Shown: one piece after another, positions 17,709-25,992 of the stretch | Numbering within the stretch: position 1 is the stretch's first letter | Layout: each line of letters begins with the position of its first letter | Translations under genes and position numbers: made by a program | Notes under the pieces: model-generated | Seen by the model: only the letters and a program-made list of their open reading frames with translations | Told to the model about the DNA's origin: nothing | Database searches by the model: none | NCBI GenBank assembly: GCA_016779205.1 | Contig: JADHOC010000020.1 | Span: 1-64,000 of the forward strand | DNA from: Planctomycetota bacterium | GTDB lineage: Bacteria > Planctomycetota > UBA1135 > GCA-002686595 | Length of the DNA stretch: 64,000 bases | Reading direction: 5' to 3'

Positions 17709-18034
17709 GACTTGGTCCACGTGGGGCTGTTTGCCCCGTAACGGATTGCGGCGTCTTCGCCGCTCTGAAGGACCTGTCGATGGCCCCGATGATGATCGCG
17801 CTTCTTTGCTCCGGACTTTCAACGCCGGGCCGTTTCTCGCGCTTGCTCTGACTTGAGCGTAGCTCTGTGTCCGTTGGGAATGGGGATGGCGGGGCGAGAA
17901 GGTCGAGATTCCCCGGTCGAGAGCGTGGATTCGCCTCAGATCGAGCGGTGGGGGATCCGCGTCAGGCACCCCGGCGGCGAAGGGCCCGGGCGGTGCAGGC
18001 GTGCCATGGAACCGCGATCGGATAGAACCAGGGG
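17709..18034. other. 326-bp gap between divergent helicase and nanA genes
   Basis: No credible gene is visible. On the helicase side there is a GCGGCG/CGCCGC hairpin with a TCTT loop (17748-17763) that would fall in the helicase mRNA leader; long structured leaders are common for cold-induced helicases, but no conserved cold-box can be claimed. The rest should hold the two divergent promoters, which I cannot pinpoint. Confidence 0.5.
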
Positions 18035-18976
18035 ATGCAGCAGCCCTTCCACGGCCTCGTCGCCGCACCGCACACCCCCTTCGTCGATGAGCACGGCCAC
18101 GGGGGGGCCATCGACCTCGGCGTGGTGCCTGCTCAGGCGGCCCGGCTCGCGCGCGACGGCGTGCAGGCGGTCTTCGTGGCGGGCGCCACGGGAGAGGGGG
18201 CCTCCCTCGGCGTGGACGAGAAGCGCGACCTCTTCGAGGCCTGGTCCGAGGCCGGGCCCGCCGCTGGGCTGCGTGTCATCGCGCAGGTGGGCGGCGAGAG
18301 CCTGCGGGACGCCGCGGGGCTGGCCCAGTTCGCCGCGGGCCTCCCGGGCGTCGAGGCCCTGGGGGCGATCTCCCCGTGCTTCTACCGCCCGGCGTCTGCG
18401 GAGCTGGTGGCGCGCTCCATCGGCGAGGTGGCGGACGCGGCGGGAGAGTCGCCCCTCTACTACTACGACATCCCGGCCCTGACCGGACTCCCGTTCAGCG
18501 GCCGCGAGCTCGCGCGTGCGTTTGGCGAGCATGTCCCCGGGCTGCGCGGGATCAAGTGCAGCCGTTATGAGGGGTGGCATGTCCAGGACTACCTGAGCGC
18601 CCACGGGGGCCGTTACGACGTCCTGTGTGGGACCGACGAGGCGTTGCTCTCCGCCCTGAGCCTCGGGGTGAAGGGCGCGGTGGGCAGCACCTACAACTTC
18701 GCAGGGCCGCTCTTCAACCGGATCATCGCCGCCCACGGGGCGGGGGAATTCGAGCGGGCGAGAGCGCTCCAGCAGGTATCGGTGGACCTCGTGCAGGCGC
18801 TGGCCTCGTTCGGCTACATGGGGGCCGCGCGCCACACCGTGGCGCGGCTCGGTGTTCCTGTCGGCCCCCCGCGCCTCCCGAACGCGGGGCTGGATGCCGC
18901 CGCCGCCTCGCGGTTGGACGCGGCCCTGAACAGCCTCGACTTCGACGGCTCCATCAGAGCGGGGGCGCAGGCTTGA
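18035..18976 (+). CDS. nanA: N-acetylneuraminate lyase (DHDPS family)
   Basis: A 313-residue (beta/alpha)8 class I aldolase that cleaves sialic acid to N-acetylmannosamine and pyruvate. Key features are the GATGE loop (50-54), the catalytic-type tyrosine cluster LYYYDIPALTG (141-151), Schiff-base Lys174 in RGIKCSRYEG, and CGTDEALL with GVKGAVGSTYNFAGPLFNRI, which is distinctive of sialic-acid lyases rather than DapA. The gene downstream, overlapping by four bases, encodes a NanM-like kelch domain fused to a symporter, supporting sialic-acid use. Strict specificity (NANA versus a related keto acid) remains an inference. Confidence 0.88.
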   Translation: MQQPFHGLVAAPHTPFVDEHGHGGAIDLGVVPAQAARLARDGVQAVFVAGATGEGASLGVDEKRDLFEAWSEAGPAAGLRVIAQVGGESLRDAAGLAQFAAGLPGVEALGAISPCFYRPASAELVARSIGEVADAAGESPLYYYDIPALTGLPFSGRELARAFGEHVPGLRGIKCSRYEGWHVQDYLSAHGGRYDVLCGTDEALLSALSLGVKGAVGSTYNFAGPLFNRIIAAHGAGEFERARALQQVSVDLVQALASFGYMGAARHTVARLGVPVGPPRLPNAGLDAAAASRLDAALNSLDFDGSIRAGAQA

Positions 18977-21552
18977 TCGCGTCGGTGTTCCTCGCGGCGT
19001 GCGCCGCTGTGGTGATCCAGGAGGCGCCGGCGCCGACGCCTGTGCTGTGGGAGGCGCTTCCGCCCGTCCCGGACGACGTTGGCTTCGGAGGCCCCTTCGT
19101 CGCGTCGCTCGAGGGGCCCACGGGGGATTCGCGCCTGCTGGTCGCCGGCGGCGCGAACTTCCCCGAGGCGCCGCCCTGGGAGGGGGGCGGGAAGGTGTGG
19201 TACGCCGACACCTGGGTGTTCGACGGTCAAGGGTGGGCGGCCGGGCCACCGCTGCCTGAGCCTCGCGCGTACGGAGCGGTGGTCCACCTCGAGGGCAAGG
19301 CGCTGCTGATCGGCGGGGGAGACGGGGACAGCGCCACCTCGGACGTCCTCATCGCGGAGCTCGACGGGGGCGGAGCCGTCCGGTTCACCGCCGGTCCGGC
19401 CTTGCCCGCGCCATCCCAGTTCCTGGCGGCAGGCCTGGTCGACGGCCTCGTGATCGCCCTCGGGGCCCAGCGTTCGGCGGACGCCTCGGACCTGGTCCGG
19501 GCGACCTGGATCCTGGACCCGGACGACCTGGCCGCGGGCTGGGTGGAGTCCGCGCCCTTCCCGGGCCGGGCTGGCCTCAAGTTCGTGGTCGCCGCCCAGC
19601 GCAACTCGAAGGGCAAGGAGGCCCTGTTCGTCTACTCGGGCGAGGTCCCGGGCGCCGAGCCGGAGAGTCTCCCGGACGGGGGCCGCTTCGTGCCGGTATC
19701 GAACGAGCTCTGGAGCTTCGAGCCGGGTGCGGAGGCCTGGACCCAGCACCGATCCCCGGACCTCCAAAGGCAGTGGGCTCACGGACGGGGTCTCGGCCGA
19801 TCCGCGGGGCTGGCGTGGCCGACGGGGCAGTCGCACATCCTCTTCCTCTCCGGTGTCGCGGCGGTGCCCCTGGATCTGCCCCAGGCGACGCGCCCCGAGT
19901 TCGCCGCCGATGTGGACGCCTACCACACGCTGACCGACACCTGGGTCCGCGCTGGCTCGATGCCACGCGGGGTCGTCACCACAGGGATCGCGCCCTGGGG
20001 CGAGGGCTTCGCGATCGCGAGCGGAGAGGTTCGACCGGGCGTTCGGACGAACCAGGTTCAGCTGGGGCAGATGGACCGTGCGCCGGCGCGGCTCGCGCCC
20101 CTCGACTTCGCGGTCATGGCCGGCTACCTGCTGGGCATCGTGCTGCTCGGGGTGTTCTTCGCGCGCCGCGAGCGCACCGCCGACGACTTCTTCCTCGCTG
20201 GCCGGCGCATCCCCTGGTGGGCGGCGGGGCTGTCCATCTATGCCACGCAGCTCTCGGCGATCACCTACGTGTCGGTGCCGGCCAAGGCGTTCATGGACGA
20301 CTGGGTCTTCGCGCTGACGTCCATCACGATCCTCATCATGGCCCCGATCGTGGTCGTCTTCTATCTGCCCTTCTACCGGCGGCTGGAGATCTCGACGGCC
20401 TACGAGTACCTCGAGCAGCGCTTCGGTCTCCCGATCCGACTCTTCGGCAGCGCCTCCTTCATGGCGTTCCAGGTGGCGAGGATGGCGATCGTCGTGTTCC
20501 TCCCGTCGCTCGCGCTCTCGACCGTGACGGGCGTGGACGTCTACCTGTGCATCGTGACGATCGGCGTCATGGCGACGGTCTACACGGTGCTCGGTGGCAT
20601 GGAGGCCGTGGTCTGGACTGACGTGCTGCAGGTCTTCGTCCTGGTGGGTGGGCTCTTCGTGGCCCTGATCCTGGCCGTGGAGGGCGCAGGGGGGATGGAG
20701 CCTGCGATCGACATCGCCCTGGCCAGCGGGAAGCTGCGCTGGTTCGCGCCTGGCACCTCCTGGACGGAGACCGCGAGCTGGTCCGTGTTGCTCGGCGCCA
20801 TGTTTCTGCAGTTCGGCCCCTACACCACCGACCAGGCGGTCGTGCAGCGTTACCTCTCCACCAAGGACGAGCGCAGCGCAGCCCGCGGGATCCTGCTGAA
20901 CGGCCTCGTCACGGTGCCGTTCACGCTCGGCTTCTTCGCCCTGGGGTCGGCGCTCTTCGCGTACTTCAGCACGCACCCAGCGGCCCTCGACCTCGGGATG
21001 AAGAACGACGAGGTCCTCCCGCTGTTCGTCGCCCTCGAGCTACCCGCCGGCCTCGCTGGCCTCGTGCTGGCGGGCATCTTCGCGGCGTCCATGTCGAGCC
21101 TGGACTCCTCCATGCACTCGATCGCGACGTCGTGGACCAACGACTGGCACCGTCGCCTTGGCATCGGGAGTGCGTCTGACCTCCAGACCGGCCGTCGGGT
21201 GACGCTCCTGATGGGCGTCGTCGGCACCGGCACGGCCGCGCTCTTCGCGGCCTCCGACCTGCGCTCGCTCTTCGACACGTTCCAGAGCGTCCTCGGGCTG
21301 CTGATCAGTCCGCTCGCGGGTCTCTTCTTCCTCGGGATCTTCACCACCCGGACGTCCGCCATGGGCGCCGCCGTGGGAGCGCTGGTGTCGATCGGGGTCC
21401 TCGCCTACGTCCAGAACGCCACCCCCCTGAACTTCATGCTGTACGGCGCGGTGGGGAGCACCACGTGCGTGGTGATCGGGTACCTCGCGAGTCTCCTGCT
21501 GCGCCAGGACCGGGACCTGAGCGGCCTCACCTGGTGGACCCGGCGGGCCTAA
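18973..21552 (+). CDS. Fusion: kelch (NanM-like mutarotase) domain plus SSS-family sodium/solute symporter
   Basis: An 859-residue protein starting at TTG 18973, overlapping the nanA stop (TTGA). After a signal-like segment (MIASVFLAACAAVVIQE) come about 350 residues of kelch repeats (LLVAGGANFPEAPPWEGG, YADTWVFDGQGW, ALLIGGGDGD, NELWSFEPGAEAW) like N-acetylneuraminate epimerase NanM. The remaining part from LAPLDFAVMAGYLLGIV is a sodium:solute symporter with about thirteen membrane helices (FFLAGRRIPWWAAGLSIYAT, GGMEAVVWTDVLQ, FGPYTTDQAVVQRYLSTKDE, GIFAASMSSLDSSMHSIAT). The layout suggests anomerisation of sialic acid in the periplasm coupled to its sodium-driven uptake. No internal start or stop separates the two halves. 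Confidence 0.9.
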   Translation: MIASVFLAACAAVVIQEAPAPTPVLWEALPPVPDDVGFGGPFVASLEGPTGDSRLLVAGGANFPEAPPWEGGGKVWYADTWVFDGQGWAAGPPLPEPRAYGAVVHLEGKALLIGGGDGDSATSDVLIAELDGGGAVRFTAGPALPAPSQFLAAGLVDGLVIALGAQRSADASDLVRATWILDPDDLAAGWVESAPFPGRAGLKFVVAAQRNSKGKEALFVYSGEVPGAEPESLPDGGRFVPVSNELWSFEPGAEAWTQHRSPDLQRQWAHGRGLGRSAGLAWPTGQSHILFLSGVAAVPLDLPQATRPEFAADVDAYHTLTDTWVRAGSMPRGVVTTGIAPWGEGFAIASGEVRPGVRTNQVQLGQMDRAPARLAPLDFAVMAGYLLGIVLLGVFFARRERTADDFFLAGRRIPWWAAGLSIYATQLSAITYVSVPAKAFMDDWVFALTSITILIMAPIVVVFYLPFYRRLEISTAYEYLEQRFGLPIRLFGSASFMAFQVARMAIVVFLPSLALSTVTGVDVYLCIVTIGVMATVYTVLGGMEAVVWTDVLQVFVLVGGLFVALILAVEGAGGMEPAIDIALASGKLRWFAPGTSWTETASWSVLLGAMFLQFGPYTTDQAVVQRYLSTKDERSAARGILLNGLVTVPFTLGFFALGSALFAYFSTHPAALDLGMKNDEVLPLFVALELPAGLAGLVLAGIFAASMSSLDSSMHSIATSWTNDWHRRLGIGSASDLQTGRRVTLLMGVVGTGTAALFAASDLRSLFDTFQSVLGLLISPLAGLFFLGIFTTRTSAMGAAVGALVSIGVLAYVQNATPLNFMLYGAVGSTTCVVIGYLASLLLRQDRDLSGLTWWTRRA

Positions 21553-24203
21553 CGGAACTCCACCGCCAGTGACCCCGAGAGGTTCGACGTGGCGATTCCG
21601 TTGACCGAGTCTCGATACCAGGCCTGGAAGCGCCAGGTCTCGCCGGCGATCACGTTCCGGGGAGCGAGCGACTGCGGGATCTCGCCGAGGTCGACGTGGA
21701 GGGTCACCGTTCCGTGAGCCCCGGCGAACTGGGCCTCGCCGGGCCGGTTGAACCTGCCGACGTTTCCCCCGAGGCAGAGCGTCCCGAGGCTGCCCCCGGG
21801 GTGGGTCACGAAGCCGGGGGCCTGGCTCGTCAGGAACATCGCCAGCGTCCCCGGGTCCAGCCGGCGCAGCTGCAACTGGAACGCGTTCACGGCCCGCCAC
21901 GGGGAGCCCACGGCGTCGAGGTGGACCGGGTCTCCCGCAGGACTGGCGCACTCGACCTCCCCCAGGAACCCGCGGCCGGTGCCCCGGAGCCAGGTCACCG
22001 AGTCTCCGCGCTCGGAGGTGAAGACCACGTCGGGGTCACCGTCGTCGTCCACGTCGTCCACGAGGAAGGACGACACCCCCTGGGGTCGATGGACCACCAC
22101 GGGCGGCGCGCCGAACGGGGCCGTGTAGACCGTGAGCGCGAGGGGCTCGATGGAGGCATCCCGCGGCGTCGTCACGAGGTCGAGGTCGCCGTCGAGGTCC
22201 ACGTCCACCGCCTTCACAGAGGCCCAGCCCTGGACGGCGCTCCCGACGTAGTCGGCGCCGCCGAACTGGCCGGGGGCGACCTGCGGGATCCACTCCAGCA
22301 GCGGAAACACAAACCCCGCGCCGCCGACCACGAGGTCAAGGTCACCGTCCCCATCGGCGTCCAGCGGGACGACGTTGCGCGGCTGGAAGTTGATGGTCGG
22401 GATCGCGACCCGCGCGCCGAAGCTCCCGGCGCCCTGGCCGGGGAACCACCCGACCGAGCCGCCGAACCCAGGCCCGGCGAGGACGAGGTCCCCCGCCCCG
22501 TCACCGTCGACGTCGCGGACGACGAGGTCGGCCACCGAGGGCTGGTCACGGATCAGGATCCGGGGGTGAGGGTCGAGCCCTGTGGTGCCGCCCTGGAACC
22601 AGAGCACGTCACCCTCGCCCAGCGTGGACACGGCCAGGTCGACGCGACCATCGCCGTCCACGTCGGTCGCGGTGACGGTGCCGCCGGTCGAGGGCGTGAA
22701 GGTCCTGAGCCTGTAGGGCGGATCGAAGCCGGTTGGAGTGAGGGGGCGGACGTCGATCCAGCCCCCCGAGAAGGAGGTGAGAACCAGGTCGCGATCCCCG
22801 TCGCCGTCGAGGTCCGTCGCGAGCATCTGTTCGAGGTCGGCGCGGACCTTGAAGGCGGGCCGGGGGAGCTCGAAGCGCCCGCCGCCGAGGTTCTCCAGGG
22901 CCATGGCCTGGAGGGCGCCCGTCGCCGCGACCAGGAGGTCGAGGTCGCCGTCTTGGTCCATGTCCGCCGCGACGGCGGCCACGGCGCCGTCCGTCCGCCG
23001 GGTGATCTCCCGGGGAAGCCCGAAGTCACCTGCGCCGAGACCGCTGAACCACCCGATCTGCTCCGTCGAGCAAGCCACGACGCGGTCGGGTTGGTTGTCG
23101 CGATCGAGGTCGACCAGCTGCTGGTCCAGGACGTCCCACCCGGGCTCGGCCGGGAAGGATCGGGGGTCCGTTGCGAAGCCAGCGGGGAGTCTCTCGAGCC
23201 AGACCGCCGCGCCCTTGGCCGCGCTGAACAGGAGGTCCAGGTCGCCGTCTCCGTCCGCGTCTCCGGTGGTGAGGGGAGCGGGGTCGATGGTGGGCTCGGT
23301 GGACAGCGAGATTGGCGCCACGAAGGAGCCATTGCTCGAGCCCCGATAGAACAGCAGCTGCTGACCTCGGTCGAGGGGCGTCCGCGTGCCGCTCGCGATC
23401 AGGTCGAGCCTCCCATCTCCATCCATGTCCACCGCCTCGACGGAGGCCAGGGCCCTCAGCTGATCGTCGACGACCAGCGGGCCCTGGGCGAAGGGGGCAC
23501 CCTGGTTCCTGAACCAGACGATCCGCTCGAGGTCCAGGTCCTGCACGAGGACGTCCAGGTCGCCATCCAGGTCGAGGTCAGCGAGCTGGAACGGTCCGGC
23601 GACGATCCCGGAGGCCGCCTGGCTCCCTGGCGTGAAGCGCGCAGGCCACCCCAGGTGACCGCCTCCGATGCCCCTGAGGAGGAAGTGTCCGCGGTGGGCG
23701 GGGTGACCCCCGTCGAGGGCGACGAGGACATCATCGAGGCCATCCTGATCGATGTCTCCGACGCCGAGGTCGAGGGCGTCGCCCGGGAAGCCGGTCTCTC
23801 GACGGGCCGGGAGGAACCCACTGCCCTCGCGCACGTGGACGTAGAGCTGCGAGGGAGCGGTCGTCAGGGCGAGGACGTCCAGGTCGCCGTCGCCGTCAAG
23901 GTCCGAGAGGCGCCAGTGCGCCGGCGCGGAGGGCGCCTCCAGGAGGAGCCTCGGCGGCCCCGGGTCGCCGTGCCCCTGCTCGACCCAGTAGAGGCGGCGG
24001 CCCGCGTCGCCGGTGACCAGGAGGTCCAGGTCCCCGTCCCCGTCCACGTCAGCCGGTGGCAGCAGCCTCGGCCCGCTGACGGTCGCGGTCAGGTCGACCG
24101 GCGCAGCCAGCTGGGGGATCGCGTCTGCGGGCCGGGCGCACAGGAGCGCGGCGCAGGTCGCCAGCAGGGGCGCGAGTTCGGGGAAGCGTGGCCGCAGGCC
24201 CAT
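21549..24203 (-). CDS. Secreted FG-GAP/VCBS repeat protein with shared C-terminal domain
   Basis: An 884-residue exported protein. A signal peptide (LLATCAALLCARPADA) is followed by about fifteen repeats carrying the calcium-loop pattern DxDGDGxxDL (for example PPADVDGDGDLDLLV, ATDLDGDGDRDLVL, AVDVDLDGDLDLV), spread over most of the protein, as in integrin-like FG-GAP beta-propellers. The last 140 residues contain PGGSLGTLCLGGNVGRF and ETWRFQAWYRDSVNGIATSN, the same C-terminal domain as the protein at 8768-9979. It is probably surface-exposed or secreted and calcium-stabilised; ligand unknown. Its stop overlaps the symporter stop on the other strand (CTAA). Confidence 0.92.
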   Translation of the reverse strand: MGLRPRFPELAPLLATCAALLCARPADAIPQLAAPVDLTATVSGPRLLPPADVDGDGDLDLLVTGDAGRRLYWVEQGHGDPGPPRLLLEAPSAPAHWRLSDLDGDGDLDVLALTTAPSQLYVHVREGSGFLPARRETGFPGDALDLGVGDIDQDGLDDVLVALDGGHPAHRGHFLLRGIGGGHLGWPARFTPGSQAASGIVAGPFQLADLDLDGDLDVLVQDLDLERIVWFRNQGAPFAQGPLVVDDQLRALASVEAVDMDGDGRLDLIASGTRTPLDRGQQLLFYRGSSNGSFVAPISLSTEPTIDPAPLTTGDADGDGDLDLLFSAAKGAAVWLERLPAGFATDPRSFPAEPGWDVLDQQLVDLDRDNQPDRVVACSTEQIGWFSGLGAGDFGLPREITRRTDGAVAAVAADMDQDGDLDLLVAATGALQAMALENLGGGRFELPRPAFKVRADLEQMLATDLDGDGDRDLVLTSFSGGWIDVRPLTPTGFDPPYRLRTFTPSTGGTVTATDVDGDGRVDLAVSTLGEGDVLWFQGGTTGLDPHPRILIRDQPSVADLVVRDVDGDGAGDLVLAGPGFGGSVGWFPGQGAGSFGARVAIPTINFQPRNVVPLDADGDGDLDLVVGGAGFVFPLLEWIPQVAPGQFGGADYVGSAVQGWASVKAVDVDLDGDLDLVTTPRDASIEPLALTVYTAPFGAPPVVVHRPQGVSSFLVDDVDDDGDPDVVFTSERGDSVTWLRGTGRGFLGEVECASPAGDPVHLDAVGSPWRAVNAFQLQLRRLDPGTLAMFLTSQAPGFVTHPGGSLGTLCLGGNVGRFNRPGEAQFAGAHGTVTLHVDLGEIPQSLAPRNVIAGETWRFQAWYRDSVNGIATSNLSGSLAVEFR

Positions 24204-24301
24204 GGGTTCACCATTGGTGAACCTCGGCAGGCTCGCCAGTCCCGCGGACAGGAAACTCCAGCGGCGACGGGACGACGGCCCTCAGGCGCGCTGTGGGGCG
24301 C

Positions 24302-25456
24302 TCAACGCAGGGTGATCACCGCGCTGCCAGCGCCCTCGAGGATGGACGCCACGTCGCTCCCGTCGATCCACTCGTAGATCGCCCCGAGCGGCGTCACCAG
24401 GCCCATGTGCGGGATGACGGTCGGGCGGATCGAACCGTGGGTGTAGATCTTCGAGAAGATCCCCAGCAGCTCGTGGGAGTCGCGGCCGTAGATCCCTCCG
24501 CCGGAGTTCCCGATGTAGGTCGGGGCGGAGATCATCCAGAAGCCCTCCTCGGCGACCTTGTGGTGGAGGTCCGTCAGGTGTCCCTGGGTCGGGATCGGGT
24601 CATTCCCCAGGGGGCACCCGACCGCGACCACATCGTCGAAGACCTCGGTCGAAGCGAGCCGCGCGCGGGTGGGCAGCATCGCCCCGACCTCGAAGCGCTC
24701 GCAGGTATCGAGGATCAGCAGGGCGGCGTCCAGCTCCACGTTGTGGTCGAGGACGGTCGCCGTGTACGTGCTCTTGCCTCCGTCCAGGTCGCGAACGATG
24801 ACGGGGATCGGGCACTCCCGATCCTGGGAGTCCGCGCGGATGTCGCGGATCACGTGCCAGGACGTGAGCATCAGGGTCCGATACGCGGCCGGGTTCTCCT
24901 CGGACGGGCGGGACTGGAGCAGCACGCCGCTCCCGACCGTCGACGTCCCGCGGAGCTGGACGGTCGGGCCGACCGTCGCGGTCCAGAGTCCGTTGGAATC
25001 GGTGGGATCGAGGCCCCCGTCAGAGAGCTGCGAGCGAACGTCGCCAAGCTCGGCGCGGGTCTCGTCCACGAGGGTCGTCGTGGCGTCCAGCGCCCGAACG
25101 AAGCCGGCCCAGCGCGAGTCCATGCCCTCCTCGAGGTCGTCGATGCGGCGGACCTTGTGGGCGATCTGGGAGACCTCGTCGAGGGCCTCCCGCTGGGACT
25201 CGAGCGCTTGCCGGGCCTCCCGCAGGCGAGCCTCGAGGGAGTGCACCCGGGTCTGCAGGGCCTCGACCTGGTGCCCCTCGGGCAGCTGCTCGAGGCGCGA
25301 CGTCAGGGACTGGAGCTCTCGATCCTGCCGGACAGGGACGTGCTCGGTGAACTCCTCCAGGGAGACCAGGCGACGCTCGAGGTTCGACTGACGGGTGACG
25401 CCCATGACCAGGATGGGGGAGGCGGCGGTGAGGCCGATGAGCAGGGTGCGATACAT
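24302..25456 (-). CDS. Trypsin-like serine protease with N-terminal coiled coil
   Basis: A 384-residue protein. An N-terminal hydrophobic segment (LLIGLTAASPILVMG) acts as signal or anchor. Residues 25-145 form a long heptad-rich coiled coil (LEEFTEH, LQSLTSRLEQLPEG, VHSLEARLREARQALESQ). The C-terminal part is a chymotrypsin-fold protease with His201 (TSWHVIRD), Asp243 (ELDAALLIL) and Ser318 (YIGNSGGGIY), a DegP-like catalytic triad. No PDZ domain follows, unlike DegP/HtrA. The coiled coil presumably trimerises it or docks it on a partner. It is followed on the same strand, 98 bases on, by the FG-GAP secreted protein. Confidence 0.9.
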   Translation of the reverse strand: MYRTLLIGLTAASPILVMGVTRQSNLERRLVSLEEFTEHVPVRQDRELQSLTSRLEQLPEGHQVEALQTRVHSLEARLREARQALESQREALDEVSQIAHKVRRIDDLEEGMDSRWAGFVRALDATTTLVDETRAELGDVRSQLSDGGLDPTDSNGLWTATVGPTVQLRGTSTVGSGVLLQSRPSEENPAAYRTLMLTSWHVIRDIRADSQDRECPIPVIVRDLDGGKSTYTATVLDHNVELDAALLILDTCERFEVGAMLPTRARLASTEVFDDVVAVGCPLGNDPIPTQGHLTDLHHKVAEEGFWMISAPTYIGNSGGGIYGRDSHELLGIFSKIYTHGSIRPTVIPHMGLVTPLGAIYEWIDGSDVASILEGAGSAVITLR

Positions 25457-25992
25457 CGAGGAGAGGCTCGTTAGGTTGGGTCAGGATCCGCCGAGTGGCG
25501 GGGCGCGGGCCGGCGGGGGTCCACCGGATGTAATGCGACTTCCTTTCTCTTCTCGTCTGATGGGGTCCGCTGGATCGAGTGATTCTCCTGTGGATCTCTT
25601 GTGGAGATCTTTCGGATCCGACGCCCCACCAGGCCGGCCTTGCCCGGGCCACGGGGGCACCGGAATGGACTTATCCACACGCCAGGGGGGCTGCTTGAGT
25701 GGACCTAAGTGACTGTTTTGCAGGATGTAAGTCCGAATCGGGCACCCTTGTCCCCGTTCTTTGCCCACCTCTCCACCGCCCAGGAGGGGGGATCGGAAGG
25801 CTCCCTATGCTCCAGCCCGACGGCTTTGGTGATATTCCTAGCTCTCCTCGTGGCTTCGTCTGAGATGTGTCCGGGGCACCCCGGCCATGGATCCGAATGG
25901 ATCCGCCGCGATAGCGGTCGGGTCAGGGGCGTGCCCGCCCTAGGATGTTCCGCCAAATCACCCGCCAGCGCCCGAACCTGTCCCCCCAGTCC
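25457..25992. other. 536-bp gap upstream of ribBA
   Basis: This is the longest gene-free stretch and is less GC-rich than its surroundings. It contains one perfect DnaA-box sequence, a nine-base direct repeat ATGGATCCG separated by two bases at about 25888-25907, and should hold the protease and ribBA promoters. I looked for an FMN riboswitch upstream of ribBA and saw none. The longest open frames here look random. The ribBA start could lie as far upstream as 25945. Confidence 0.5.
25671..25679 (+). promoter_or_regulatory. Perfect DnaA-box sequence TTATCCACA
   Basis: TTATCCACA matches the DnaA consensus exactly. Partial matches on the opposite strand (CTGTGGATC) lie about 80 bases upstream. 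A single good box with no dnaA/dnaN/gidA neighbours does not make an origin; it could be a titration or regulatory site, or chance. Confidence 0.35.

Noticed and set aside
15645..17741. A plus-strand frame of about 700 codons opposite the DEAD-box helicase
   Set aside because: The reverse strand carries every helicase motif in order; the plus frame is an antisense shadow rich in Val/Gly/Arg.
25700..25992. FMN riboswitch upstream of ribBA
   Set aside because: I could not find the conserved core sequences or the six-stem layout in this leader.
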